A program made the translations under genes and the position numbers. The notes under the pieces are model-generated. The model saw only the letters and a list, made by a program, of their open reading frames with translations, was not told where the DNA came from and ran no database searches. From positions 1-23,478 of the forward strand of contig JAEZHK010000015.1 in NCBI GenBank assembly GCA_023416655.1: 23,478 bases of DNA. Reading direction: 5' to 3'. Each line of letters begins with the position of its first letter. Positions within the stretch are counted from its first letter, which is position 1. Positions 15,084-21,947 of the stretch are shown piece by piece. This stretch comes from Bacillota bacterium. Its GTDB lineage: Bacteria > Bacillota > Clostridia > Christensenellales > Aristaeellaceae.

Positions 15084-15106
15084 AGTTCTTGGAGGATGAT
15101 TGTCAA
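15078..15106 (-). promoter_or_regulatory. Promoter of manA and the GT2 gene
   Basis: On the minus strand, consensus TTGACA (15101-15106), exact 17-base spacer, TACAAT (15078-15083). It faces the helicase promoter head-on, and its -35 overlaps the helicase ribosome binding site region. Confidence 0.8.
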
Positions 15107-15116
15107 GGAGGGGCGG

Positions 15117-17447
15117 ATGGCGGCAAAGGATCGGGTCAGCGTGCGCGCGCTGGCGGAGTTCGCGCTGGAGGGCGGCGACCTGATGCGGGAGTCGGACGCT
15201 CTGAACCGCATGCTGGAGGGGGCCGAGGGCCACCGCCAGCTTCAGTCGGCCTACGCGGACGGCTTCAAAAGCGAGGTGGGCATCTCGCTGACCCAGGAGG
15301 TGTCCGGCAGGGCGCTGACCCTGTACGGGCGCATCGACGGCCTCAACGAGCGGCCATTCCCCCCCATCGTCGAAGAGATCAAGACCACGCGGCTGACGCC
15401 TTCCATGATCCGGGAGAACGACTTCCCGGTGCACTGGGCGCAGGCGGAGTTGTACGCCCACATGCTGGCCCGAAAGCGGGGCTACGGCGCGGTCAAGGTG
15501 CGGCTGGTCTACTTAAATCTCGGCGGCGAGAAGACGCGCTTCGAGCGCGAATACGGCTCGGAGGAGCTGGAGGAGCGGTTCTTCGGATACGCCGTCCCCT
15601 ACGTGGAATGGCTGACGCGGCTGGACGAGTGGCACGCGGAGAGCCGCCCCACCATGCAGGCGCTCAAATTCCCCTTCGGCAGCTACCGGGAGGGCCAGCG
15701 GGACATGGCCGCCGCCGCTTACCGCGCCATCAAGGCGAGGAAGAACCTTCTGGTCTCCGCGCCCACCGGCATCGGCAAGACCGCCGCCGCGCTGTTCCCG
15801 GCTGTCAAGGCGCTGGGGGAGGGGCTCATCACCCACATCTTCTACCTGACCGCCCGAGGCACGGGGCGGCGCGCGGCGGAGGACGCGCTGGAGCGGATGC
15901 GCTCCGGCGGGCTTGCCCTCCGCTCGGTGGTCATCACCGCCAAGGAGAAGGCCTGCCCGTTCCAGGGCATCCCCTGCGATCCCATGGCCTGCCCCAGGGC
16001 GGTGGGCTACTACGACCGGCGGCGGGAGGCGCTGACCGAGGCGCTGAAGCTACTAAAGCTGGATGAGGACGCCATTCAGATGCACGCGGAAAAGTGGTCG
16101 CTGTGCCCGTTCGAGATGTCGCTGGACCTTAGCGAACAGGCGGACGTGATCATTTGCGATTACAACTACGCCTTCGACCCCAGGGTGAGGCTGAAGCGGT
16201 TCTTTCTCGACAAGGGCGAGTACGCGCTTTTGATCGACGAGGCGCACCACCTGCCCGAGCGGGCGCGCGGGATGCTGTCGGCGCGGATTGAAAAGAAGGA
16301 TTTCCAGGAGCTGCGCCGCGCGCTGAAGGCGGAGGAACTCGCGAGGCCCGCCTACGAGGCGATCGGGGACATTTTGAAGGCCATGAAGAAATTGGCGCTC
16401 GAATGCGAGGAGCCTGGCGCGCTGGAGGAGCCGCCCGAGGGGCTATATCAGCCGCTTCAGGAATATCTGGAGGCGGCGAGGCCGCTCCTCTCCGAAGGGC
16501 TGGCGGCGCATGAGCTGCTCTTTGATCGGTATTTCGAGGCGCTGGACTACCTGCGCGTCGCGGACGCGTTCCAGAAGGATTACCGCGCGCTGGTGGAGCC
16601 GGTGGGCAAGAACCTGTCGGTCAAGCTGTGGTGCTACGACCCGTCCCGCGCGCTCCGGGAGGCGATGGGCCGGGTGCGGTCCTCGATCCTGTTCTCGGCC
16701 ACGCTGTCGCCGATCGACCACTACATGCGCGCCTCGGGCTTTTCTGAGGACGATGGCGACGCCAGCCTGGAGCTGGATTCGCCATTTCCCCGGGAGAACC
16801 TGCTTGTAGCGCGCTTCCCGGTGGACACCCGCTTTTCCGCGCGCGAGCGCACCGCACCGCTGGTTGCAAGGGCGCTCAAGGCGATGTGCGAGGCGCGGCC
16901 CGGCAACTACCTGGCGTGCCTCCCATCCTACCAGTACTTGAACCTGACGCTGAACCACTTTCTCGCGCTGGGCGCGCGAGCGGAGGTGCTCGTGCAGCGG
17001 GGCGGCATGAACGATTCGCAACGCGCGGCCTTCCTCGCGCGGTTCACCGAGTCGCCCGCGAAATCGATGGTGGCCTTCGTGGTGATGGGCGGTGTGTTCG
17101 CCGAGGGCATCGACCTGCCGGGCGAGAAGCTGATCGGCGCGGCGATCGTCGGCGTGGGCATCCCGCAGCCGTCGTTCGAGCTGGAGGCGCTGCGCGGGCT
17201 GACCGACGACGGCGAAGGCTCGGGCTTCCAAACCGCCTACGTCTACCCCGGCATCGAGCGGGTGCTGCAGGCCGCGGGCCGAGTGATCCGCACCGAGACC
17301 GACAGGGGCGTGGTGCTGCTGCTCGATGAGCGCTACCAGTCGCCGGAGTACCGGAGGCTGCTGCCACGCTTCTGGCGTGTGCGCCCCGCGGAGGACGAAA
17401 AGGCGCTTCGCGCGATGCTCCGCGCATTCTGGGACAGCGAAACGTAA
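15117..17447 (+). CDS. RecB/Cas4-like nuclease fused to an XPD/DinG-type iron-sulfur helicase
   Basis: 776 residues. The N-terminal third carries the complete RecB-family PD-(D/E)XK nuclease set: H39, D74 in YGRIDGL, E87-I-K89 in VEEIKTT, and Q109-x3-Y113 in HWAQAELYAHM. The remainder is an SF2 helicase of the XPD/DinG group: Walker A APTGIGKT at 215-222, DEAH at 374-377, and a C-terminal QAAGRVIRTETDRG motif VI. Four cysteines (C280, C287, C292, C330) sit between Walker A and DEAH, where XPD/DinG proteins bind a 4Fe-4S cluster. It probably unwinds and trims DNA during repair, in analogy to Dna2 or DinG. The start at 15117 has AGGAGG five bases upstream; ATG 15096 has its GGAGG touching the codon, and the frame's extension to 14403 overlaps manA. 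Confidence 0.9.
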   Translation: MAAKDRVSVRALAEFALEGGDLMRESDALNRMLEGAEGHRQLQSAYADGFKSEVGISLTQEVSGRALTLYGRIDGLNERPFPPIVEEIKTTRLTPSMIRENDFPVHWAQAELYAHMLARKRGYGAVKVRLVYLNLGGEKTRFEREYGSEELEERFFGYAVPYVEWLTRLDEWHAESRPTMQALKFPFGSYREGQRDMAAAAYRAIKARKNLLVSAPTGIGKTAAALFPAVKALGEGLITHIFYLTARGTGRRAAEDALERMRSGGLALRSVVITAKEKACPFQGIPCDPMACPRAVGYYDRRREALTEALKLLKLDEDAIQMHAEKWSLCPFEMSLDLSEQADVIICDYNYAFDPRVRLKRFFLDKGEYALLIDEAHHLPERARGMLSARIEKKDFQELRRALKAEELARPAYEAIGDILKAMKKLALECEEPGALEEPPEGLYQPLQEYLEAARPLLSEGLAAHELLFDRYFEALDYLRVADAFQKDYRALVEPVGKNLSVKLWCYDPSRALREAMGRVRSSILFSATLSPIDHYMRASGFSEDDGDASLELDSPFPRENLLVARFPVDTRFSARERTAPLVARALKAMCEARPGNYLACLPSYQYLNLTLNHFLALGARAEVLVQRGGMNDSQRAAFLARFTESPAKSMVAFVVMGGVFAEGIDLPGEKLIGAAIVGVGIPQPSFELEALRGLTDDGEGSGFQTAYVYPGIERVLQAAGRVIRTETDRGVVLLLDERYQSPEYRRLLPRFWRVRPAEDEKALRAMLRAFWDSET

Positions 17448-17452
17448 AACAA

Positions 17453-17480
17453 CCCGCCTGCCGGATCATCGGCGGGCGGG
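17453..17480. terminator. Shared hairpin between convergent genes
   Basis: CCCGCCTGCCG (17453-17463), loop GATCAT, CGGCGGGCGGG (17470-17480), one T/G wobble. The better T run (TTGTTTT) follows on the minus strand, so it suits the nucleotidyltransferase gene best and may serve both. Confidence 0.7.
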
Positions 17481-17502
17481 CTATGGTTAAATTGCTATGG
17501 GG

Positions 17503-18438
17503 CTAAACCTTCGGCGCGCAGAGCACCTTTTCCGAGGGCCACAGCGCGTCCGGGTACTTGCCGGAATCCCGGAGTCCCTCGATGGCCCGGCGCACGCCGG
17601 GCAGGTCTTCCATGTAGGTGACGCCGTACCACTTCTCCTCGCAGGGCAGTACCCGCACCGTGGCGCGCTTGTCCTCAATCAGGCGGTTGACCACGTAGGG
17701 CAGGTAGTACTCGCAGCGGAGCGGGTTCTTCGGCAGGTTCTCCTCGAGGAACGACGTGAAGTATTCCTCGATCGCGTCCATCATGCCCGACCCGAAGCCC
17801 CACATGTTCATCGAAACCGGCGTGCCCGCGGGCAGGTCGATCCAGTTCTCCCCGTCCAATGTATAGGCTGCGCCGTCCGGCGCGGGGCGGATCTTCGTGC
17901 GCTCGACGACGCCGGTCAGAAGCCCGTCTTTCTCGCTGCATACGCCTCGGGAGACCGTGCCGTTCTCGGTCAGCGTGTTCTCAATGCGGTAGCCGCACAT
18001 CGCGTGCTCGTCGGGCCTGCTGCCCAGAAGTGCCCCATAAATCGCGGTGAACGCGCACGCGCCATAGAAGTCGTCGGCATTGATGGCCGAAAAGGGGCCG
18101 CGAATCTTCCCTTTGGCGCTGAGCACCGCGTGGGCCGTGCCCCAGGGCCGGATGCGCTCCGCCGGGAGCGCGATGTCGCGGGGCAGCGCGTCCAGATGCT
18201 GCTCGGCGTAGGAAAGGTCGACGCCGGACGCGATCCTGCCGCCGACCGCCTCGTGGAAGTCGGCCTCCATGCCGGGCGCGATCACGCAGACCACCCGCTC
18301 GAATCCCGCCTTGACGGCGTCGAAGACGGAATAATCGATGATGCTGTGGCCCCGGTCGTCGACGGGGGCCAGTTGCTTAAGCCCGCCGTACCGACTGCCC
18401 AGGCCCGCCGCCATGATAAGCAGCGCAGGTTTCTCCAT
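17503..18438 (-). CDS. Sugar-phosphate nucleotidyltransferase
   Basis: 311 residues of the NDP-sugar pyrophosphorylase fold. Seen directly: the nucleotide-binding loop IMAAGLGSRYGGLKQLAPV at about residues 8-26, PWGTAHAVLSAK, the metal-binding INADDFYG, and a central VSMNMWGFG strand. The family activates a hexose-1-phosphate to an NDP-sugar for envelope polysaccharides. The exact nucleotide and sugar cannot be read from sequence; it differs from classical GalU in lacking the usual GTRFLPATK loop. The start is ATG 18438, with GGAAG eight bases upstream, rather than the in-frame GTG at 18447. It has its own consensus promoter at 18472-18500. Together with manA and the GT2 gene it suggests a local envelope-sugar theme. 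Confidence 0.85.
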   Translation of the reverse strand: MEKPALLIMAAGLGSRYGGLKQLAPVDDRGHSIIDYSVFDAVKAGFERVVCVIAPGMEADFHEAVGGRIASGVDLSYAEQHLDALPRDIALPAERIRPWGTAHAVLSAKGKIRGPFSAINADDFYGACAFTAIYGALLGSRPDEHAMCGYRIENTLTENGTVSRGVCSEKDGLLTGVVERTKIRPAPDGAAYTLDGENWIDLPAGTPVSMNMWGFGSGMMDAIEEYFTSFLEENLPKNPLRCEYYLPYVVNRLIEDKRATVRVLPCEEKWYGVTYMEDLPGVRRAIEGLRDSGKYPDALWPSEKVLCAPKV

Positions 18439-18471
18439 GCAACACACTTCCGTTTCTTTTTCAACCGTACT

Positions 18472-18500
18472 ATTATACTATGCTGGTGCGGCTGATGCAA
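18472..18500 (-). promoter_or_regulatory. Promoter of the nucleotidyltransferase gene
   Basis: On the minus strand, TTGCAT (18495-18500), exact 17-base spacer, perfect TATAAT (18472-18477), 33 bases before the ATG. Confidence 0.85.
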
Positions 18501-18528
18501 GTACACATGCCGACATCTCCGGGCTCAT

Positions 18529-18566
18529 AAAAAATCGGCGGATTGGCGCAAAGCCGGATCCGCCGA
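18529..18566 (-). terminator. Intrinsic terminator of the NrdD-like gene
   Basis: TCGGCGGAT (18535-18543) pairs with ATCCGCCGA (18558-18566). On the minus strand it is followed by TTTTTT. It begins 12 bases after the stop codon. Confidence 0.85.
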
Positions 18567-18578
18567 AACTCTTTATGA

Positions 18579-18860
18579 TCAGTCGCAGCCGCAGTCGCTC
18601 ATGTGTTTGACGCGGTCGTGCTCCTCGGCGCGCTTGCCGTTGTTGAAGCGGTCCAGCGTACCCACCAGGTAGCCGGTGATGCGCCGGATCCTGTGGAACG
18701 GCACGCTGCCGAAGTCATAGTCGATGTCCACATATTCGCCATCCACCCGGATGTCCATCCCCAGCGGCTCGCGGCCGTACTTCTCGCGCGCGTGCGCAAT
18801 GTACGCGTCAATTTCTTCCTGCGGCAGTGTGCCGTTGACAATGTGGACGTTGATGCTCAT
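18579..18860 (-). CDS. Stand-alone small protein resembling the C-terminal end of anaerobic ribonucleotide reductase NrdD
   Basis: 93 residues. The second half, FHRIRRITGYLVGTLDRFNNGKRAEEHDRVKH, matches the tail of NrdD proteins (R-I-T-G-Y-L-x-G plus R-x-N-x-x-K-x-x-E-x-x-D-R-V-x-H). It lacks the ATP cone, barrel and glycyl-radical motif, so it is not an enzyme on its own. NrdD tails also have paired cysteines for zinc; here only a C-G-C pair remains at the extreme C-terminus. The start at ATG 18860 is fixed by AAGGAGGTCGATT upstream. It may be an accessory subunit or regulator of anaerobic deoxynucleotide synthesis (inference). Possible NrdR-box-like repeats overlap its promoter. Confidence 0.75.
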   Translation of the reverse strand: MSINVHIVNGTLPQEEIDAYIAHAREKYGREPLGMDIRVDGEYVDIDYDFGSVPFHRIRRITGYLVGTLDRFNNGKRAEEHDRVKHMSDCGCD

Positions 18861-18888
18861 GGGAATCGACCTCCTTCGTATGAGCACC

Positions 18889-18916
18889 ATTATACCACCA
18901 ATATTTGGGGCGTAAA
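18889..18916 (-). promoter_or_regulatory. Promoter of the NrdD-like gene
   Basis: On the minus strand, TTTACG (18911-18916), 16-base spacer, perfect TATAAT (18889-18894), 29 bases before the start codon. Confidence 0.75.
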
Positions 18917-18942
18917 CAGTCAAACACCACAAAATATGGGGG
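18895..18942. promoter_or_regulatory. Candidate tandem NrdR boxes
   Basis: Two 16-base imperfect palindromes, CCACCAATATTTGGGG (18895-18910) and CCACAAAATATGGGGG (18927-18942), are repeated exactly 32 bases apart. The first fills the -35/-10 spacer of the NrdD-like promoter. NrdR, the bacterial repressor of ribonucleotide reductase genes, binds paired 16-bp boxes about three helical turns apart with an A-C-A-C...G-T-G-T form. The second box fits that consensus fairly well, the first less so. Confidence 0.5.
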
Positions 18943-19380
18943 TCAAACGCTTTTTTCAGGGACCGAAGCATCTCCGACCGGGCTCAGGACCACCAGGCCG
19001 GCGAGGACAAGCAGGCTCCCGACGGCCCGCGGCGCGGAGAAAATGCCAGAGAACGCCCAGTCCAGCGCCAGCGCGGTCGCCATCTGGCTGACGAACGCCA
19101 CCAGCGTCAGCCGCAGCGTTGAGATCTTCAGCGCCACCAGAGAGGAGAGCATCACCACCCCCACGCCCAGCGCGCCGCCGATGTACATGATGGGTTCGAA
19201 GCCGACGGGCGGCTCGACGCGCCCGCCCGCAAACACCATGAAGACTGTGCAGCAGACGAGGCCGACCCAATAGTTGTTGAACGTCGAGCGCACCAGGCCG
19301 ACGTGCGCGCCGGCCTGGGCGTTGAGCATGCGCCCGATCACGACGCCCGCGCCAGAGAGCGCCGCCAGAAGTTCCATCAT
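18943..19380 (-). CDS. DUF606/YdcZ-family membrane protein, second of a pair
   Basis: 145 residues with five hydrophobic segments: MMELLAALSGAGVVIGRMLN, YWVGLVCCTVFMVFA, MYIGGALGVGVVMLSSLVAL, LTLVAFVSQMATALALDWAF and GSLLVLAGLVVLSP. This is the five-helix DUF606 (YdcZ) unit of the drug/metabolite transporter superfamily. The substrate is unknown. The start is ATG 19380, with GGGAGGG six bases upstream. It lies 96 bases downstream of its paralogue, and such small units probably assemble as a heteromer. Confidence 0.82.
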   Translation of the reverse strand: MMELLAALSGAGVVIGRMLNAQAGAHVGLVRSTFNNYWVGLVCCTVFMVFAGGRVEPPVGFEPIMYIGGALGVGVVMLSSLVALKISTLRLTLVAFVSQMATALALDWAFSGIFSAPRAVGSLLVLAGLVVLSPVGDASVPEKSV

Positions 19381-19476
19381 CTGAAACCCTCCCAACCGTA
19401 AGGTCCCTATGCTTGTACAGACAGCCGTTTTACGTCGTCGCCCGAATGGCGGGGTTCACTGCACGCCTCCGAACCA

Positions 19477-19896
19477 TCATCCAAGGGACATAACCCATAT
19501 ACCCGCGGCGATCAGCGCCATGCCCGCGGCGGTGCGGATGCTTGGCCGCGCTTTTCTCGCACCCATAATGCCGAACCCGTCGATCAGCGCGGACGCGGCG
19601 GTCTGTCCGAGCAGCCCCAGCGCCAGCGTGGCCGAAACGCCGATTTCCGGCGTGGCCATGTTGGTGAAAACCGTCGCCACCGCGCCCACCGCGCCGCCCA
19701 GGTACAGGCTCCACGGCATGCCGCGCCGCACGAAGGGGTTTACTCGGCGGATCGCCAGCCATGCGAGCAGCACCCCAAGCCCCACCAGGTGGATGATCAC
19801 CGCCGCGGTCCAGCTGCCCCAGACCGTGGACAGCCGCCCGTTCGCCAGGATCATCACCGCAATCATCACGCCGCTCAGCGCCGAAAGAATGTCCAT
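19477..19896 (-). CDS. DUF606/YdcZ-family membrane protein, first of a pair
   Basis: 139 residues, five hydrophobic segments (about 3-17, 27-47, 62-80, 84-102, 120-138). The internal NMATPEIGVSATLALGLLGQ followed by TAASALIDGFG is the conserved core of DUF606 proteins. It is a paralogue of the next gene; tandem DUF606 pairs are common. GGAGGCG precedes the ATG at 19896. The gene is divergent from a Crp/Fnr-type regulator across an intergenic region with a perfect palindrome. This association of DUF606 pairs with a Crp/Fnr-like gene is a recurrent arrangement as I recall it, and suggests that regulator controls the pair. Confidence 0.85.
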   Translation of the reverse strand: MDILSALSGVMIAVMILANGRLSTVWGSWTAAVIIHLVGLGVLLAWLAIRRVNPFVRRGMPWSLYLGGAVGAVATVFTNMATPEIGVSATLALGLLGQTAASALIDGFGIMGARKARPSIRTAAGMALIAAGIWVMSLG

Positions 19897-19931
19897 CCCA
19901 TCGCCTCCGCCTCCATGGTATCCGATTCCGC

Positions 19932-19960
19932 TTGCGGCGGGGTATGACATATGTCATAAT
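19932..19960 (+). promoter_or_regulatory. Promoter of the Crp/Fnr-like regulator gene
   Basis: TTGCGG (19932-19937), 17-base spacer, CATAAT (19955-19960). The start of transcription would fall near 19967, exactly where the dispersed repeat begins, so the repeat would form most of the mRNA leader. Confidence 0.6.
19943..19958. promoter_or_regulatory. Perfect 16-bp palindrome, probable Crp/Fnr-type operator
   Basis: TATGACATATGTCATA is a perfect uninterrupted palindrome with TGACA/TGTCA half-sites, the usual form of a Crp/Fnr-family site. It covers the spacer and -10 box of the plus-strand promoter and lies 47 bases upstream of the DUF606 start, so binding would repress the regulator gene and could act on the DUF606 pair. 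Confidence 0.75.
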
Positions 19961-19966
19961 AAGGCG

Positions 19967-20129
19967 TAATACCAATGCGAAATATTATTTTGTCCAAAGC
20001 GGCGAACATTTTGTTCCTGGCAAGGAGCCGCAGCGCAGGAATAGCAGCGCTATTTCAAGCGGAGAGCGACACCGCCAGGGCTTGAAAAGATCCGGCGCGA
20101 CGACGAAAGAATGTTTTGGATTGGTATAA
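19967..20129. repeat. Dispersed MITE-like repeat, copy A
   Basis: 163 bases bounded by TAATACCAAT (19967-19976) and ATTGGTATAA (20120-20129), terminal inverted repeats matching at 9 of 10 positions. The interior has no ORF. It shares long blocks with the reverse strand of the copy at 23338-23478: GTCCAAAGC (19992-20000), CAAGGAGCCG (20021-20030), TAGCAGCGCTA (20042-20052), CGGAGAGCGACA (20060-20071) and CGCGACGAC (20096-20104), in the same order and spacing. It sits between the crp promoter and the crp ribosome binding site. Confidence 0.8.
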
Positions 20130-20143
20130 AAGGAGGGGTTGAA

Positions 20144-20779
20144 ATGCAGCGCGTTTCCGACCCGGCGAGGCTTGAAAGGTTCCTGAAGGAGGCCGGCCTG
20201 ACGGAGATTGCCGCCGACTTCCCGGCCGTTCTCTACCGCTGCCCGGCCGGACGGGACATCGTGCGGCAGGGGGAGGCGCTGACAAACCTGTACGTGTTCC
20301 TGAAGGGGCGCGCGAAGGTCGTTCGGCTGATGGAGAATGGACGGACGATGCTGCACGCCTTCTACAAGGGCGTGTCGCTGCTGGGAGACCTGGAACTCTG
20401 CCGTGGCGATCTGACGGCCCTGAGCAGCGTACGCGCCGTCACCGACGCCTGGCTGATCGGCTTCGAGCTGGCGGGGCGGCGCGAGGCCCTGCTGCGGGAC
20501 CCCAGGCTCCTGAGATTCATGTGCGGGGAGCTTGCGGACAAGCTGGAACAGGCATCCGCTATGGCCGCGCAAAACCTCCTGTACCCGCTCGGCGAGCGGC
20601 TGATCGACTACATGATGAAGGCGCAGCCTGGCGACGTGTTTAGCGAGAGCCTTACCGGTACGTCGGAGCTTCTGGGCGTCAGTTACCGGCACCTTCTGCG
20701 CACGCTGAAGGCCCTTGAGGCGAATGGGCTGATCGAGCGCGTTCCGGGCGGCTTCCGGCTGACAAGTGTTGGTTACTGA
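20144..20779 (+). CDS. Crp/Fnr-family transcriptional regulator, YeiL-like
   Basis: 211 residues. A cyclic-nucleotide-binding-type beta-roll spans about residues 20-120 (CPAGRDIVRQGEALTNLYVFLKGRAKV, then GDLELCRGD). A long dimerisation helix follows, then a C-terminal winged helix with LTGTSELLGVSYRHLLRTLKALEANGLIER. The effector-pocket arginine-serine pair of true Crp is not evident, and there is no Fnr-type N-terminal cysteine cluster, so the ligand is unknown. The pattern is closest to the YeiL branch. The start is ATG 20144 with AGGAGGGG at 20131-20138; ATG 20111 lies inside the repeat. It is divergent from the DUF606 pair with a palindrome between them. Confidence 0.87.
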   Translation: MQRVSDPARLERFLKEAGLTEIAADFPAVLYRCPAGRDIVRQGEALTNLYVFLKGRAKVVRLMENGRTMLHAFYKGVSLLGDLELCRGDLTALSSVRAVTDAWLIGFELAGRREALLRDPRLLRFMCGELADKLEQASAMAAQNLLYPLGERLIDYMMKAQPGDVFSESLTGTSELLGVSYRHLLRTLKALEANGLIERVPGGFRLTSVGY

Positions 20780-20813
20780 AAGAGCTTTTTTGACATATTT
20801 CTGCCAAAAACTG

Positions 20814-20842
20814 TTGCGGCTGCGAACCAAATATGTTATGAT
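20814..20842 (+). promoter_or_regulatory. Promoter of the peptidoglycan-binding protein gene
   Basis: TTGCGG (20814-20819), exact 17-base spacer, TATGAT (20837-20842). The transcript would have a leader of about 160 bases. Confidence 0.7.
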
Positions 20843-20881
20843 AGCATTCAGAAAGCATATTGAATCTTTTATACATTTTCT

Positions 20882-20956
20882 ATCGAGTCGAAAACCATTG
20901 GCGCCCCTGACCGGCGACGCGCCGGTAAGTTAAGCATGCCCCTTGGATGATTCGAT
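20882..20956 (+). other. Structured 5' leader, possible cis-regulatory RNA
   Basis: ATCGAGTC (20882-20889) can pair with GATTCGAT (20949-20956), closing a domain that holds a perfect 7-bp hairpin ACCGGCG-ACG-CGCCGGT (20910-20926). Purine- and pyrimidine-rich single strands lie on both sides. It does not match any riboswitch consensus I can recall (cyclic di-GMP, cyclic di-AMP, SAM, TPP, cobalamin). Confidence 0.4.
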
Positions 20957-21008
20957 CGTTCCGTACCCTGCGCGGCGCTTGCCGCAGCACATAAGAGGAG
21001 GGATCCCC

Positions 21009-21779
21009 TTGAGAAAACCGGTTGTCGCTCTGGCGCTTTGCCTCCTGCTCCTCCCGGTTCTCGCCTTCGCGTCGTCAACCCCGCCGGACAATTGGGAGCA
21101 GGTTCTTGCGGAGAAGGACGCCACGATCGCGGAACTGACGGAACAACTGGCGCAGGTCCAGGCGCAGCTCGATATCCTGACCGCGACGCCCGAGCCTACG
21201 CCCGAGCCGACCCCCGCCGCGTACAAACCGCTCAAGAAGGGGAGCAAGGGGGACTCTGTGCTCGCGCTGCAGGAACGGCTCAAGGAACTGAGTTATCTGG
21301 GCGGAAAGTCCGACGGGGCCTACGGCACGGGGACGGTCAACGCGATCAAGGAATTCCAGAGTCAGGTCGGGCTGAACGAAACCGGCGAAGCCGATGTGGA
21401 CACGCAGGCGGCGCTGTTTGCGGACAACGCGCCGAAGTCGCCCAACCCGGTGCTGGACGAATCTCTCTATGAGAAGCTGGACTACAAGGCAAATTCCAGG
21501 GACCCCGATGCCTACACCGGCAAGCTGATCAAGTTTTCCGGCAAGGTTCTTCAGGTGATCGAGGAAGAAGGGTATGCCGCCTTCCGCATCGCGACAAAGG
21601 GCGGCTATGACAACGTCGTCTATGCCATTTACGCCCTCCCCGAGAACTACAAGCGCTTCCTGGAGGATGATTCGGTCGTCGTCTACGCCGTTTCCACCGG
21701 CATCATGTCCTATGAAACCGTGCGCGGAGACACGGTTTCGATTCCCTCCTGCCTCGTCAGCCAGATCAAGCTCAAGTAA
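21009..21779 (+). CDS. Secreted protein with coiled coil, peptidoglycan-binding domain and OB-like C-terminal domain
   Basis: 256 residues. The signal peptide is RKPVVALALCLLLLPVLAFA with likely cleavage after FA-S. Next come a short coiled coil (about 29-58, NWEQVLAEKDATIAEL), a TPEPTPEPTP linker, and a PG_binding_1 domain (about 70-135, LKKGSKGDSVLALQERLKEL). A C-terminal domain contains YTGKLIKFSGKVLQVIEE and YDNVVYAIYALPENY, resembling the small beta-barrel (OB-like) domain of many Bacillota surface proteins. No catalytic domain is present, so it is a wall-bound binding or sensor protein. The start is TTG 21009, as AGGAGG ends seven bases upstream and the signal peptide begins there; the frame extends upstream into the leader without support. 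Confidence 0.85.
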   Translation: MRKPVVALALCLLLLPVLAFASSTPPDNWEQVLAEKDATIAELTEQLAQVQAQLDILTATPEPTPEPTPAAYKPLKKGSKGDSVLALQERLKELSYLGGKSDGAYGTGTVNAIKEFQSQVGLNETGEADVDTQAALFADNAPKSPNPVLDESLYEKLDYKANSRDPDAYTGKLIKFSGKVLQVIEEEGYAAFRIATKGGYDNVVYAIYALPENYKRFLEDDSVVVYAVSTGIMSYETVRGDTVSIPSCLVSQIKLK

Positions 21780-21798
21780 CTGCCTTCGCTCTTTTGCT

Positions 21799-21831
21799 GC
21801 CGCGCCCGGTCATCCGCCGGGCGCGGCTTTT
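21799..21831 (+). terminator. Intrinsic terminator of the peptidoglycan-binding protein gene
   Basis: Perfect 11-bp stem GCCGCGCCCGG/CCGGGCGCGGC (21799-21809 with 21817-21827), loop TCATCCG, followed by TTTT. Confidence 0.85.
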
Positions 21832-21886
21832 CCATATCGTCAACAATTCTGGGGCGCGCGGTGGTTTGTTATTTCTCTGGGTGCGC

Positions 21887-21915
21887 TTGACAATGCCAGG
21901 AGCATCCCCTATAAT
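21887..21915 (+). promoter_or_regulatory. Consensus promoter of the metY transcript
   Basis: TTGACA (21887-21892), exact 17-base spacer, TATAAT (21910-21915): a perfect sigma-A consensus, the strongest in the window. Such a promoter normally needs repression or attenuation, which fits the operator and leader that follow. Confidence 0.9.
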
Positions 21916-21929
21916 TCACATATGAATTA
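21912..21929. promoter_or_regulatory. Palindromic operator over the metY -10 box and transcription start
   Basis: TAATTCA, CATA, TGAATTA: a perfect 7-bp inverted repeat that starts inside the TATAAT box and extends over the expected start site near 21922. AT-rich palindromes of this kind are bound by sulfur regulators such as CymR (Rrf2 family), but the regulator here is not identifiable from the window. Confidence 0.7.
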
Positions 21930-21947
21930 GGCAAGGAGGCGGTTGCG

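Noticed and set aside
14403..15116. 238-codon upstream extension of the nuclease-helicase frame
   Set aside because: It lies antisense to manA. The start at 15117 has an AGGAGG site, and the nuclease motifs begin only after it.
20125..20130. TATAAA just upstream of the Crp-like gene as a promoter -10 box
   Set aside because: It abuts the ribosome binding site, so transcripts would begin at or after it; the box is part of the repeat's terminal inverted repeat.
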